Below are positions 33,922 through 46,005 of a stretch of DNA of 64,000 nt, piece by piece. This DNA is from Ganoderma boninense (taxonomy: Eukaryota > Basidiomycota > Agaricomycetes > Polyporales > Polyporaceae), in contig CM035310.1 of assembly GCA_002900995.3 (NCBI GenBank), forward strand, positions 2,034,138 through 2,098,137. Direction: 5' to 3'. Both the position numbers and the translations under genes were made by a program. The notes under the pieces were generated by a model. It was not told where the DNA came from, did no database searches, and worked only from the letters and a program-made list of their open reading frames with translations. Positions within the stretch are counted from its first letter, which is position 1. The number at the start of each line of letters is the position of its first letter.

Positions 33922-35733
33922 CTACGCGCACGGCACGGACCAGCCCTCCCACTCGAACCGCCCCTCCTGGATCGCCGTGATCCGTTCATACAGGCCCCTT
34001 GCGACGGGCCCGAGCGCACCCTCGTGTGGCGGCAGGACGATGTCCGTACCGTTGTGCCCGATCCGCCCTACCGCAGCGACGACGACGGCGGTGCCGACCG
34101 TGAACGCCTCCAACAGGCGGCCCTCGTTAGCCCATGCAGAGAGCTGCGGGAGCGTCAGCTCGCGCTCGACCGCATGGAGACGGACGTCGGGTGAGAGCCC
34201 AGGCAGAGTCGTGCGGGACGGGTGCGCCGCAACGAGCTCGAGCGTCGATGCGCGCGTGATCCCAGGCAGGATCGTCCCGTCCAGCGGCGGCGTGACCACG
34301 TCCAGCTCTGTTGGCCTTCTATCAGCATCCCCTTTCCTACTCATACTCAAAATCCACGGGAGGACTCACCACCGTCATCGCGTCGGACGACCGCGAAAAA
34401 GTTCATGGCGCCGGCCTCGGTGATGCGGTCGCCGAGGAGCCAGAGGCACTGGTCGTAGCCGAGCTTCGCGGCCTGCTGCTGCGGGCGGAACGTCGGCGCG
34501 TAGTTGAGCGCGAGCTTGTACGCACCGGTGCCCCCAGGCCACGAGCGGACGTGCTCGTCGACGGCGAGCAGCGAGATGGGGCGCGCGCCTGTGCGGAAGA
34601 AGGGGCCTGTCGGGCAGAGGATGATGTACAGCGTGGCGCGATCGGATGCTGCGACGCCCAGGGCTGTTGGAAGTTGTCAGGTGAGTCTGAAGGTGAGATG
34701 GAATGAGGGGGGAGCGCACAGTCGCGGGTACCGATGATGGTCGGGCGAATGTAGAGGCTGTGGCCCTCGACGGTGGGGATCCAGCGCGCGTCGATGGTGA
34801 CGAGCTTCTGGATGAGCTTCAGCAGCTCGTTGGTGTCGAAGGCTGGGAGCGCGACGCGTCCCGCGGAGGTTTCCATGCGTTTCATGTTCAGGTCGGGGCG
34901 GAAGAGGCGGGGCTTGCCATCGGGTCCTGCGTATGCCTGTGAAACGCGTTAGGCGCGACATGCAATGGAATTGTGGTGGTGGAAACGCTCTGAGAAGACC
35001 AGTGTGGCCGCTGAAATGGACCGGACCTTCGATCCATTTCTCCCCCGTGTCCAAACTCACTTGCTTGCCGTATGGCTCTCTGTGGATGAGAGCCTCAGGA
35101 CATCGGCGAGCGCTGAGGGTATCTTCGAACTCTAAATACAATGTGTTTCGCAAAACGCACCTTCATCCCCTCAAAGACATTCGTGGCGTACTGCAGACAT
35201 GAGCTGGCAGGGTCGATAGCCAGGGGCCCGTATGGCTTAATTTCAGGAGCGGACCATCCATGTACAGGATCGAAGTGAACGACCATCATGTGGTCTGTCA
35301 TAACCTGGGGACATTGTCAGCGACGGACGGAACTAGAGGTCGTGTGCCATGCTCGGAGAAATATTGAGGAGCATTCGGATATCGACATGGGCATGTCCCA
35401 TCCGAATTTGCTGACTCTTTCATGCGTATGGAACCTCTACGAGGTCCATGTTCTGCACGCCATTGCCCGAGGGTAACTTGTACGCCACCACGGAAAGTGT
35501 ACTCACCTGCCCGAATACCAAATCAGACGCAGGGGGAACGGGCTTGAGCTGTGTAGCCAGATTTATAACGACCTTGGATGCCTGAATAAAGTGAGAGATA
35601 AGCAAATGAACGAGAAGTGAGCACTTTGCGCATGGGGATGAGGACGTACATCGAGCTCAGCGGGCTGAGTGGGTTTGAGCACCCCATTTTGGAGGGTGGT
35701 GGAGACACCGTTGCTGGTTTTAGTGACTGCCAT
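33922..35733 (-). CDS. Branched-chain amino acid aminotransferase
   Basis: PLP enzyme of class IV that transfers the amino group between Leu, Ile or Val and 2-oxoglutarate. Six exons are readable: MAVTKTSNGVSTTLQNG from 35733; ASKVVINLATQLKPVPPASD; TDHMMVVHFDPVHGW with LQYATNVFEGMK; AYAGPDGKPRLFRPDLNMKR with SLYIRPTIIGTRD; LGVAASDRATLYIILCPTG, VRSWPGGTGAYKLALNYAPT with the likely PLP Lys, and ITEAGAMNFF; and finally LDVVTPPLDGTILPGITRAS to the stop at 33922. Order and spacing match fungal Bat1/Bat2 proteins. The N-terminus is short and shows no clear mitochondrial presequence, so a cytosolic form is plausible. Its start faces the SurE5 start across 774 bases. Confidence 0.93.
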
Positions 35734-36507
35734 GCCTATGGGGGATACGGGTGAAGAAGAGAGGGGATGGTGGATAGTGGGAGGAAGATGAGAGTGATTT
35801 TGTCGAGTCAAAGATGAGCCTCTTCTTTTCTTAATCTCTGGCCCGGCATCCAATCTAATCTCTATGGCACGGAGCGAGATAGACGCTGGGAGGAGGGGCC
35901 CGATGGGATCGTCGGGGGATCGGCGGGATCACACACGATCAAGCGACGACGACACGGGCCACATGCGCATGCTCCGCTCGTCGACGTGCTCTTTTCCCCT
36001 TCTCGACGCCCATGCGCTCAACTCCCGTGAACGCTCTGGATAGGGTCCATCTCGCTGCGTGGCTGGCTCATCCTCCTCTCAAGCTCTCACTGCGTCTCAG
36101 GTCTTCCAGTTGTGCCTCCCAGACCTGTCCTCCCGAACATAACTTTACGTCTGGGGCGCTTCGCTGCTCCCATGCTCATCCTCCCCACTCCCACACAGCC
36201 GAGGTCAGCAACCCGGCCCATGGTGTGAACCGAGAGCAAAAAAGGACCACAGTGCCGACGAAGGCTTCCTGTCATCCCTGCCGCCATGTGCACCACCAGC
36301 AAACGTGTCTCGCTCGAGCGAGCCCCGAGATCACCCACCTTCTCGACGCCACAGACACCCTGCGTCGCGCGGAGGATTCTCTGAGCCGTTATGATATAAA
36401 TATCGTCTCACCCACGATGCCTCCCCAGGCCTCCTTCCGTCGCCCACCCCTGCCCGGCTGCCCTCTTCCCAAACGCGTCGTGCGCACTCCTTCGCCCCGC
36501 CATATCT
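35734..36507. other. Divergent promoter region, aminotransferase and SurE5
   Basis: 774 bases shared by two divergent genes. A good TATA box, TATAAATA, lies at about 36395-36402, 110 bases before SurE5. A plus-strand frame from 36012 runs through but is Pro/His/Ser-rich with no motif and overlaps the SurE5 first exon, so I do not call it. Confidence 0.5.
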
Positions 36508-37943
36508 ATGCGCTCCCTCGCCGTCACTCTCGCTCTTCTCAGCACATACGTCGCGGCGACGAAGATTGTCATTTCCAACGACGACGGATGGGCCACTGCA
36601 CAGATCCGCCAGCAGTTTGACACCCTCACGAGCGCGGGCCACGATGTGAGTTCTTCGTTTCGAGAGTGTTAGGGAAGAACACGATTAGCTGGGAATGTGC
36701 GGCTTTAGGCAGGAGGGATGGAAGCAGCACGGCTGGAGGGTGCGATCGTAGTCGTCGAGGTATTCTTAGTAGCGTACCGCAGCTCGCGTTCGAATGGGTG
36801 CGTTTCTGCACTTGCGCTATCTAACGTCAAGGAGAAGTCTGCGGATGTAGACCACAGCCCGCGTGTATGGCATCCCGTCAGCGACCTGGCTCGCTCGTCT
36901 CCAGTGTGCACCCTGGGTCTTTCAACTAGTCCGCTTTTGCACGCGCGAGATCGGAAACTAGTAATAACGTTCATGTCCAGGTCATTCTCTCAGCGCCTGC
37001 CTCTGAATCAGTCCGGTAAAAGCTCCCTGTCCAAGACACCTACTACCTTGACGGAGCCTTGCGAGTTCGACACCTGTCCTACTGGCTCACCAGCAACCGG
37101 CTTTAATGCTTCAAACCGTGAGCCACTTCCTGCTCCATCGCGGATCTTTCCCTGATTGCGTCTACGCACACATCCAGCGCGTTTGAACTATGTCAACGGA
37201 TATCCGTACGTTGTTTTGCCGTAATGTGTTGCTACTACTGGCTCACCCATATGTCGCAGGGTCGATGCCGCCAGGTTTGGGATTCAAACCCTCGCGCCCC
37301 CAACTCTTCAATGGCGCAAAGCCAGATTTCGTCGTCAGTGGGCCGAATATCGGCACCAACTCGGCCTGGTTGTCCTGTTTTCTGGCACTGTGTACGTTTT
37401 AGTCTGCCTCCGCTGTAGCCGCCTCGCCCTTCGCTGAGTTCTTTGATCACCATCGCCGTGAACAGTGGCGCTGCATGCGAGGCCGCTCGTGATGGCATCC
37501 CTGCTGCCGCCTTCTCCGGCACGACCGGCTCACAGGTCTCGTACACGACGCTCGAGTCCGACCCCACGGGCGCGTCGACGGTCGCCGCGCAGATCTACTC
37601 CGAGCTCACCGCCGACTTCGTCAAGGCCATCACGTCGACCCCGGGCCCGCTCCTGCCCGACGGCGTGATCGTGAATGTGAACTACGCGGCGATCGACAGC
37701 TGCCCGAGCGCGGCGAGCTACAAGTGGGTGTTCTCGCGGCTCGTGTGGAACATCTTCGAGACGGACTTCGCGACGTGCGGCTCGTCGCACCTCCCAAGCG
37801 AGAGCGACGTCGTCAGCCAGGGGTGCTACGCCAGCGTGTCGGTGATCAGCTCGTCTAGCAAGCTCGACGTCGATGCGAGCCTCCAGGGCCAGGTGTTCGA
37901 GAGGCTGGCGAGCCTGCCCGTCACGTGTTTGGGCGACGATTAG
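36508..37943 (+). pseudogene. SurE5: secreted SurE-like phosphatase, isolated copy, frame-broken
   Basis: The most divergent and only isolated SurE copy. The signal peptide MRSLAVTLALLSTYVAAT leads to VISNDDGWATAQIRQQ. The first intron is about 330 bases rather than 50-60. Exon 2 starts VILSAPASES and has CEFDTCPTGSPATGFNAS, exon 3 RLNYVNGYP, exon 4 VDAARFGIQTLAP and SGPNIG, then an exon for FSGTV. The last exon starts near 37466 with GAACEAARDG and ends LPVTCLGDD. Three single-base breaks are seen: near 37005-37015 (a TAA results at 37017), in a run of five C at 37297-37301 where four would keep frame, and near 37360. The last exon is fully open. As with SurE1, either sequence error or recent decay could explain this. 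Confidence 0.75.
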
Positions 37944-40888
37944 AACGTTGCTCAGTATGATACCCTCGTCGTGGTCACTGGTGAGTATCCTCGCGCCTCG
38001 TTGGCATTCCTTGGGCATTTGCTTATATTGTTGTTGCAGTATTTGTGGACATTGCTGTTGTCAGGGCACTCCTTGTCCGATGTAAACTTGTGGTCCGTCT
38101 ATGTCATCGACACTCGTTTCTTCGATATGGCTTGTGATGCCTGCAAATGCTCCATGTTCGTGTGCGACGCACAACGTCGGTCCCTCCGTCATATCTCGCA
38201 GAGGGGTGCATGAGCGCGTTCGAAGTCAAAGAGCTTATACCTCTTCCAATCGTGCCCGATGCAGTGTCGTAACATGTCGTGCCATGGCACTTCGGTCCGG
38301 GGCGGCGTGCATATCCGAGCATGAATCCTCGACTGCACTTAAGATAAGTAAATTAGCTGAAGGTTGATGGAAGGATTCTTCGCCCTTCATGTGTGCTCGC
38401 ACAAGCGTGCGACATGTCCATAAGTTATGCATACGCTGGTCACGCAATAACAGTATTACCAGCTGCCCCTGGTTATAGACGGTGCCTTCTGATGGCGAAG
38501 GACACGTTAATCAATCGTCGTCGTCAATAACGGGGGCCCGGCATTGGGAACGTTCAATAAACTGTTGCGTGGGGAAGGTTCGTCCGTTCACCGGTCCATT
38601 GGTTGTTTCACAAGAAAATTGACGGTTTTGCTGCACCTTTTCGCGATGCAATCAGTGGATGGTGCCAATGCCGAGGACCCCTACGCCTTCCTGCAGCTCT
38701 AACACCTTGGGTCGGGCGGTACGTCCGCGAGGGAACCTGAGCTACAATTTTCCTGCTTCTCCGGGTTCCCCTCCCCGCTCGTAAACATACACTAGAGCTC
38801 GCGGACGATGGTGAGCAAGGCCGATGCTTCTTCGAGTGATCTCTTCAAGTCCTATTTGTTCCCGAGGTCATATAGTATTCGGTTCGCGGGTGACGCTAGG
38901 GCTTTGACGATTATCTGAGAGCACAACGTGCGGGGGCCCTAACCCGACACACCTTTGGAGCTGCCCATGCCTGGCGATGGGTAGCTCGTTTTCCTTTCTC
39001 ATCGTCATTGCAGCTGCGAGCGCGGGCCGGGACCCAAGGCGCTCAAACTCGCAGAACGAAGTGGGCAGCTGTCCAGATTCTGAGCAAAGGCCACATCCAC
39101 TGTGAGTAGTGTGGAGACTCACGTAAGGAAGCCGCTAATGGCTCTTAACACCCAGATTTAAGCTCCTTTGATATCTGCCGGAGGAAGTGGAACATGCCCC
39201 GCGTGTAGAAGGGCACTCTATAAGTACTGCGGAAATGCATACAACATATGGTCTCCACGAAACCGTCTAGAATAAACAGGTGTAAGTGCTGTATTCATAC
39301 CGGGTCCCGTACGCAGCATCCAGTGACCTAGCAATAACGTTGCGTAGCCCTGGCTGAGAACAGAAGATGTTGTAAAGCCGTAATTAAGAGAGCGGAGAAG
39401 ACACCAACCCAATGTGAGTACGTAACGCACCCAAGATAGCTTGCGCAAGGCGGAGTTTCCGCTGGCTTCTCGCAGAGACGGATGGACGAGCGTGCGACGC
39501 CGTCGCGACGGAGCGCGACGGTCACTCTCTCAATCTATTTCTGTCCGTCCGTCACCGCCGCTGCCACGCGCGACGGCTCCGCCCTGTCCATCCCCCTTGA
39601 CGATCTTCTGCATGGCATTGCGGGGTAAGTTCTGGTAAGTTGCTAACGTCAACAGCATGTGTCTTCCCACTGTCTTCCCTCGCACCCCACTCCACCCCTC
39701 CGCGGGCGATTCTGTCGATCCCGCCCAAAATAGAGCTGTCGAAGTCTCGACCCTTGCTGTACGGCGGTGCTGGTGGTGCGTACACTCCGCCCCAGTTAGG
39801 CTTTCCGTGACGTTAGCTTCACCATGCCGCCGGCGGGTGGTTAGTCGGTCGTCTCGCTGCGCAGTCTGGCCCAGATTTCTCTCCGGATGCGCGCGCCGTG
39901 CACGACGACGACGGTAGTCCGGTAGTCGGACCGAGGCTGGGTGTTCATGTATTACATGTGGTCATTACGAAGCCTTTGGTGGCTGATCGCCTTCGTATTT
40001 TCCGTATTTTCCGTATCAGCGCGCTCCTGGCGTAAAGAGCTCGATAGCCTCGCACGCACGACATAAGGCCAGTGTCGCGATTGGCTTGCTTCGGCGGTCC
40101 ACATGTGAACTTGACATGGAGACGGGTCGCGACCCAGCGGGTTGTTGAACAATCTCCAGGATTTTCAAATGAAGACCGCTGCATCATGCTTCGGCCTCCG
40201 GCTTCAAGTTTACATATCTCCACCTTCGGGTCCAGCTCGGCGAGAGCAAGCCTTTCATGTCCGAAAGCCCAAGTTCGCTTTTATGACGGTGCGCATGGTC
40301 AGCAACAGACAAGTAAATAATTCGACCGAACATCGGAAGGACGAGTTGCCGGGCATAGGCGAGCGGCGCGGGTCTCGCAGGATCACATCATACGGACGCG
40401 CCGGCGAAAAGTCGGGCTTCTCCAACACATTCCCAAGAACGCCTTCTCATCCACATTCACCAGTCGCCTGTCGGTTGCCATCTCTCCGAGTAGCAACTCT
40501 ACAGCACCCGGAATACGCTTGTCGCCTGATGAACGCTGATCGAAGACACGAAGACACCTCACTCAGCACGCGGGCACACAGGGTTCCTTGGATTTCCAAC
40601 ATGCTCTGTGTTATTGCTCTGCTACAAGGTGTGCGAGTCTAGCGCAATCGCCCCGCTTCAAGCACGTCGTGGAGGGGCACTGCCACCACACCAGGTCCGA
40701 GTCCGTAAAAGAAAACAAGGGGAGTGTATGTAGAGAGAAAGGGCAAGGATACCGGGGGTGAGCGCAAGTGATTCAGGCATGCATGCAGGGACGATTAGCT
40801 GAGAGGAAAACGGAGGAAGACGCAGGGACGGATAAAGATATCAACACAGCAGGGGAGAGGGGGGACGAGGACTCAGAACGCGGCCAGC
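37944..40888. other. 2.9 kb without a recognised gene
   Basis: No gene is supported. Short repeated strings (TATTTTCCG twice near 39990) are the only local structure. The longest frame, 40142-40642 plus, reads through the region upstream of the 3' end of the next gene and shows no motif. Confidence 0.4.
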
Positions 40889-42216
40889 TTAGAACTGGGA
40901 GCGGTTCTTGCCCGCGAAGCGGCCCTTACCCCGGCCCTTGCCAGTCTTCTTCGTCGTCGACGACGAGGTGGCAGAGGCGGCGGCGGAGGTGGAAGCAGCA
41001 GCCGCGTTGTTGCCGCCCTTGCCGGTCGAGGCACCACCCGCGGTGACAGTGAACTAGTATCAATCCCAGTCAGCGAACCGTGCTACAGACGGAAGGGGGG
41101 GAAGGAAACTCACGTAGATCATGTCATCAAGCGCACCGCGCTGTGCAACAGCGACGAGCGCGGGCTGGTGGTTCGCGGCAGAGTTGATGGACGCAAGGCG
41201 GTAGAAGCCAGCAGGGAGACCGCCCGCGACGTCAGCGGTGAGGATGCCGTTGGCGGCGACGCTGTTGAGACCCTTGAAGAACGCGAACTTGGTGGGGTCG
41301 GTGACGGTGGTCTGGGTGAGGCTGCTCAGCTGCTCGATGACGACGTGCGAGTGGCCCTTGATGAGCCCGGCGTCGTTGACGACCTGAGGCGCCATGTGGA
41401 ACGTCGTTGCCGGGTTCGTGAAGTGGCCGGTCTCGAGGTTGTTGATGGCCATCTGGATCGTGAAGTCCGTGTTCGCGGCGACGGAGCCGCCGTTCGCGGG
41501 GAACACGAACTTGGACGAGGGCATCTTGGCCTGCGCGGCGATGAGACCCATCGGCGTTTGGTTGCACGAGCCGTCGATGACCTGCTGACCGTTCGTCTTC
41601 TGCTTGCCGGGGAACTCGAGGCAGAAGTTGATGAAGTTGTTCGTGGACGTGATCGAGGGCTCCTGGCCAGAGGTTGCGTTCGCGTTGCCCGAGGACGCGA
41701 ATGCGCTGAAGACGTTGGAGGGATCGAGCGTCAGCGACGTCTGGGCGTTGGCGTTAACGCCGCTCGCGGCGTTGTTGCCGCTCTTGCCAGTTGCAGCAGC
41801 GGCAGCGGACGAGGTCGTTGCGGCGGCGTTACCGTTACCGGCTGAAATGTACAGGCGGGTCAGTTCCTGGTCGTCATTCCACAGATGGGGGAATAAGCAC
41901 GCACCATTGTTTCCGCCCTTGTTGGTGCCAGTCTTGCCAGTCTTGCCCGAGCCCTTCTTGCCCGAGCCCTTGGATGCAAGGACGCCGGTGGAGGCAGCAG
42001 CGACCGTCTGGGTGACGGTTACTGTCTTGGCTGAAGCGGCCTGTGGGCACCAGCAAGGGACGATGCCGGTGAGCGTGGGAACCCGAACGACAAGGCGGAG
42101 CGCGGGCGACTTACGCAGGTGTCAGCACTTGCGGCAGCCTTGTTGTTCTTGGCTGGGACCGCAGAGACCGAGACGGAGAGGGAAAGGAGAGCAAAGAGGA
42201 TCGCCTTGGCGTACAT
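40889..42216 (-). CDS. Secreted Agaricomycete protein of unknown function
   Basis: Four exons. The signal peptide MYAKAILFALLSLSVSVSA starts at 42216. A low-complexity linker rich in Ala, Ser, Gly and Lys follows, with a short KGSGKK/TGKTG repeat. Then a conserved domain: QTSLTLDPSNVFSAFA, NNFINFCLEF, GSCNQTPMGLI, MPSSKFVFPANGG, NNLETGHF, GHSHVVIEQL, DPTKFAFFKGLN, GGLPAGFYRLASINSAANHQ and DDMIYFTVTAGG. The end is a basic tail (KKTGKGRGKGRFAGKNRSQF). From memory this family is common and expanded in Agaricomycetes and often carries an erroneous ribosomal S17 label in databases; it is not ribosomal here, being exported. The true role is unknown. Possible extracellular or wall association is inferred from the signal peptide. 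Confidence 0.85.
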
Positions 42217-45200
42217 GGTGCTTGAATTAGTTGAGAACGCGGACCGGTGTGTTCGAAGGAGTGAAAGGATGCCTTGTGAGCGCGAAGAAAACGAAACGAC
42301 CCCGGGTCGCGCGAGTGTGTACAGTAGGCACCGGCCTGAAGGAGAGCGAGCGACAGCTCGAGCAGACAGAGACAAGAGCGGGAAGGAAAGGAGGGATGCT
42401 GGGCGGAGAGCCAAGCCCAACGGGGGTTATATACCGGCTCATGCACGGGTGTTGGTCCTAGACGCTGCCCCGTGCCCCGGCGATTGGTTCGAGTAAGGCA
42501 TCCACCGCTCTCAGCTCGCCTGATCAGAGCCGTTCGACAGATCTAGTCACCCTACCAACGCACGCCCGATCCGTTATCGAAGAGCCCCTCCACACCGCGC
42601 CGTCGCCAGGGCAATCTCCCTCTCCTTCTCCTGCCGTGCCTCGGCATTCCAGCCCACATTGTCCCGCTGGACGTTGGACATACGGCAGAAACATGCCTCC
42701 TCCGCTTGCATGTCCCGTCCCTTGCTTAACGGTCGGCCCGATGTCGGGTGTTGTGTCATTGAAGGTGGTGAATATCCGAGGGGGTTTTGTCCTTGGATAC
42801 GGCCGTGCATTACTATCAGAGCGCGGTTCTGCATCATGGTTCATGCAAGCATTGTGACCTGCGTGGGGACGCCAGGCACACTCGCCCTGGTCAGGATTCT
42901 TCTATTGCGATGGCCCGTTACGGCGCGCTATGTCGGAGAGCCATTTTCGCACCGCTTCTCGTTCGATTGCATGGTCCTCGACCCCAACTCTGAGCCGTAT
43001 TAGCGAATGTGCAAAACGCGCCGTGATGCGAGCGTGCCGGCCGGGGGTGGACCCCTCCGTGTAGTCTGTTGCGTGCTTCGTCAGTCTTTTCCTCGGTTAG
43101 CGGAGAGTCACGGATGCCTGCTCATCAGCACGTTACTGCTAGCGACCTCGCCTACTTGCGGGAGTACATACACGCACTCACGACAAAAAATAGACATGAA
43201 CGGCCCAGGAGACTCCCAGGAGAGGCCGGACGCAGACCATTCTGAACCCAACAGGAACAAGGCGAGCGTTGCGGAGCCCGAGGAACTCTTCCCACTCCAA
43301 GCTCCAATAGTGCTCCAATGCAATGCTTGCATCGAAGCTTTTACCCCTGGAAGCAACTGCCTTATAGTCACCGAACGCCGTCTGTGTTGAAGCTGTCAAG
43401 AGCGAGGAAGCGATGTGGACGTCGTCATCATTACGGGCGCCACAACGAGCGGCCATGGGAGTCGCTTTAATTCACACCGTTCCTTTCGCTGTCCGGTCCC
43501 CTGCAACTGCCGCAGGCACGAGTTCGGCACAAAGGGCTCGCCATCGTCCGTCTGGCCATCCCTTTCATGCCACATCAGTCTACTTATCCACTTATCTCCG
43601 CTCAGCGTCGAGGACAGCATCGCCCTCGTGCAGTGTTGCTGCTCGCTGCTCGACGAGTCTGGTCTCACGGCACGACAGCGATGTCGTTTTGCTTCCGACC
43701 TGCAATCTGTTGGGGCAGATCACCTCCATGATCGTACATCATACATTGACTGTTTCTGTTCAGTACTTACGCCGTCGGGATTGTGAGCCTTTGTTGTCCT
43801 TGTTGTACTGTCAGCGTCAGTGCCAATGTCAATGTCAAGCAATCAGTGCGGCCATCTTTGCAGAGCGCGCTCACAGATGACCGGCCAAAGGCCACACAGG
43901 TTCCGTATTCGCCGGATGTACCTGTCGACAGCATCGCAATGCGTCACGACGACAATTTCCGAAGTCCTGTCCGTTTCCACTGGTCTTTTCCTATAGAATC
44001 TGCCATACAAGCGCCATGTGCATGCATGTCGTTCAATATTTCTCCCTGTTTCACTTCCATCAATTCAGAACAAACTCAGAGCTTGCAGTTCTCGAGCTCA
44101 GACTCTTCAACATCCAGACGGTGGGGCGTAAGTATCAGCGACCTGAAGATACGCATGCTTAACCAGTGCGCCCTCGACTCAGACCCTTCACGAATCATGA
44201 AAATCCCGCCCCCGCATCGCGAATCCCCCACGCTCCCTCACCGCGGCCGCGGTGGGAGCGCTCCCGCGCGCACTGACCCGTCGTCGTAAGTACTGTATCC
44301 CAAAAATATCCGCTCTCATTCAAGCTCAGTGACACTCACTCCACTCCGCCCTCCTCCACCCCGCCCACGTTCAATAAAGCATGGGTAAAGAACCCAAGAA
44401 CCCCGCGCCCCCGCGCCGCAGGAGATGACCGTGCACGGCGGGCCCGCCCCACAACCTCTCGAACTCAAAAAGTGCGCAGCCCCGAGCCTCCGAGGCCCCA
44501 CAACGCATCCGAGGGCTCCCGCTCCTCACGCGCTGCGGGCGCTCCCTTTACCAAATCCGTCCGCCGCGCGACATCATGCATGGATGATGAATCGATGAAG
44601 ATGCACCCGGCCCCCCCTCCCCCCTCCATGTTCGCGTACGGGGCCCAAGGGCTGGGCAGGGCAGGCCATCTGAGACTGTGGGTTCGCCCTTGCCACAGCG
44701 GTCCTATGGGCGCATATGTACTCGCACCCTGCCAAGACGGCCTGGCACCAGGACTTGGTATGTACTTGAGATCGACATCGACGATGATCAGCATGGGCCA
44801 CCGTCCAGACGCAGAGCTCGAGGCTCCCCGCGACGTGTGGTGCGGTCCTCGGGCTCGGGAGCGATTAGCGGTCTGGTCTCGGTCTTGGGGCGCGCTTCAC
44901 TGGAGCGAAGAGGGGGGGTGGGCATTCGGGAAGGCAACTTCAAGGCTCAGCGCTCAGAACCGGCCGCGGATGATGATGGAACATGGGAGACCTGGTCATC
45001 CGGCCGCGCTGGCGGCCACGATCTCGGGCGACCGCCCATAACGCGTAATACGTGGGTATGTGTCGGTATTCCATAAGTACGAATGTCGGACCATGTTTTC
45101 TCTGTCGTCGCCCTCCATCGAAAATTCCGCGCTCGGGGCCCGTGCTCAAGCGTCCTGTCCATCCTGGGTAAGGATGCCGTAACCTCGGATGGGGGCGTGG

Positions 45201-46005
45201 CCACAGTAACCACGGTCGGCCGCTTCTCGATCACGACGCTTCACTGGTATGCGGCAAAGGCACCGCTGCCGTGCTCGCCTACGCTCGTCCTCGATGGCGG
45301 GTGGCGAGTGGCGAATGGCGTGCCTTCCGAGTGCAATCAAATGGACATGTCGGGGACTTCGCACTTCGGCGAACATAAGATGCAAGTACAGCCAGAAGGG
45401 ATGCCGAGCGCGAGGAATCAGCGCGCTGAGACGAGATGCGACGCTTGGCGACAGCCTAAGAGAGAGAAGAAGAGAAGCTGCCAAAGGGGCAAATCACAGA
45501 GGTGGCAATGGTAGTCCTTCCTGTACTGCCTACGTACGTGGGTATGCACAATTGAGTCGCAAGACGGCACAATTAACTCTGGCGGCCGCAGAAGGACGGA
45601 TGCGCCGCCGACCGACTCTGTATGCGGATCGGCGCACGGCGGTGGGCACGAAGTTCGGGCACTGGCGACCGGGCTGGGAATTGTAACGATACATGATATT
45701 GTGTACGCGATGTGGTTAGGGAGGGTAAGGATGAGAGCAGAAGCGCGGTCAGATACAACAAAAATTAGACGTCGACGCGTACCAGTATCATCATCCAACG
45801 AGGCGGAGGGAGGGTATAAATTAGTTAGTTGCGAATGCGCTAGTGAGTGCGAGCAGGGCTCTATCTAGTCTCTGGCCGGTGCGAAGCCTGCACTTCGCCC
45901 CCCGTACGGTCTTTTGTCGCGGAGGGGATAGAGCCGGGAAAGCGGTGAACGAAAAGGGTGGATAGGAATGAATGAATGGCGATGGATGACTACAGTAGCG
46001 AGGCC
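42217..46005. other. 3.8 kb without a recognised gene
   Basis: The first 250 bases hold the promoter of the secreted protein gene (a TATATAACC-type box on the minus strand near 42428). Beyond that no frame shows motifs. The longest, 44472-45041 plus (about 190 codons), lies in GC-rich DNA with equally long shadows on other frames. A small cluster of GTCA-type repeats lies near 43808-43840. Confidence 0.4.

Noticed and set aside
36012..36620. 202-codon plus-strand frame
   Set aside because: It overlaps the SurE5 first exon and the promoter between two divergent genes, and it shows no motif.
44472..45041. 190-codon plus-strand frame
   Set aside because: GC-rich region with comparable open frames on other strands, no motif, no promoter-like start.
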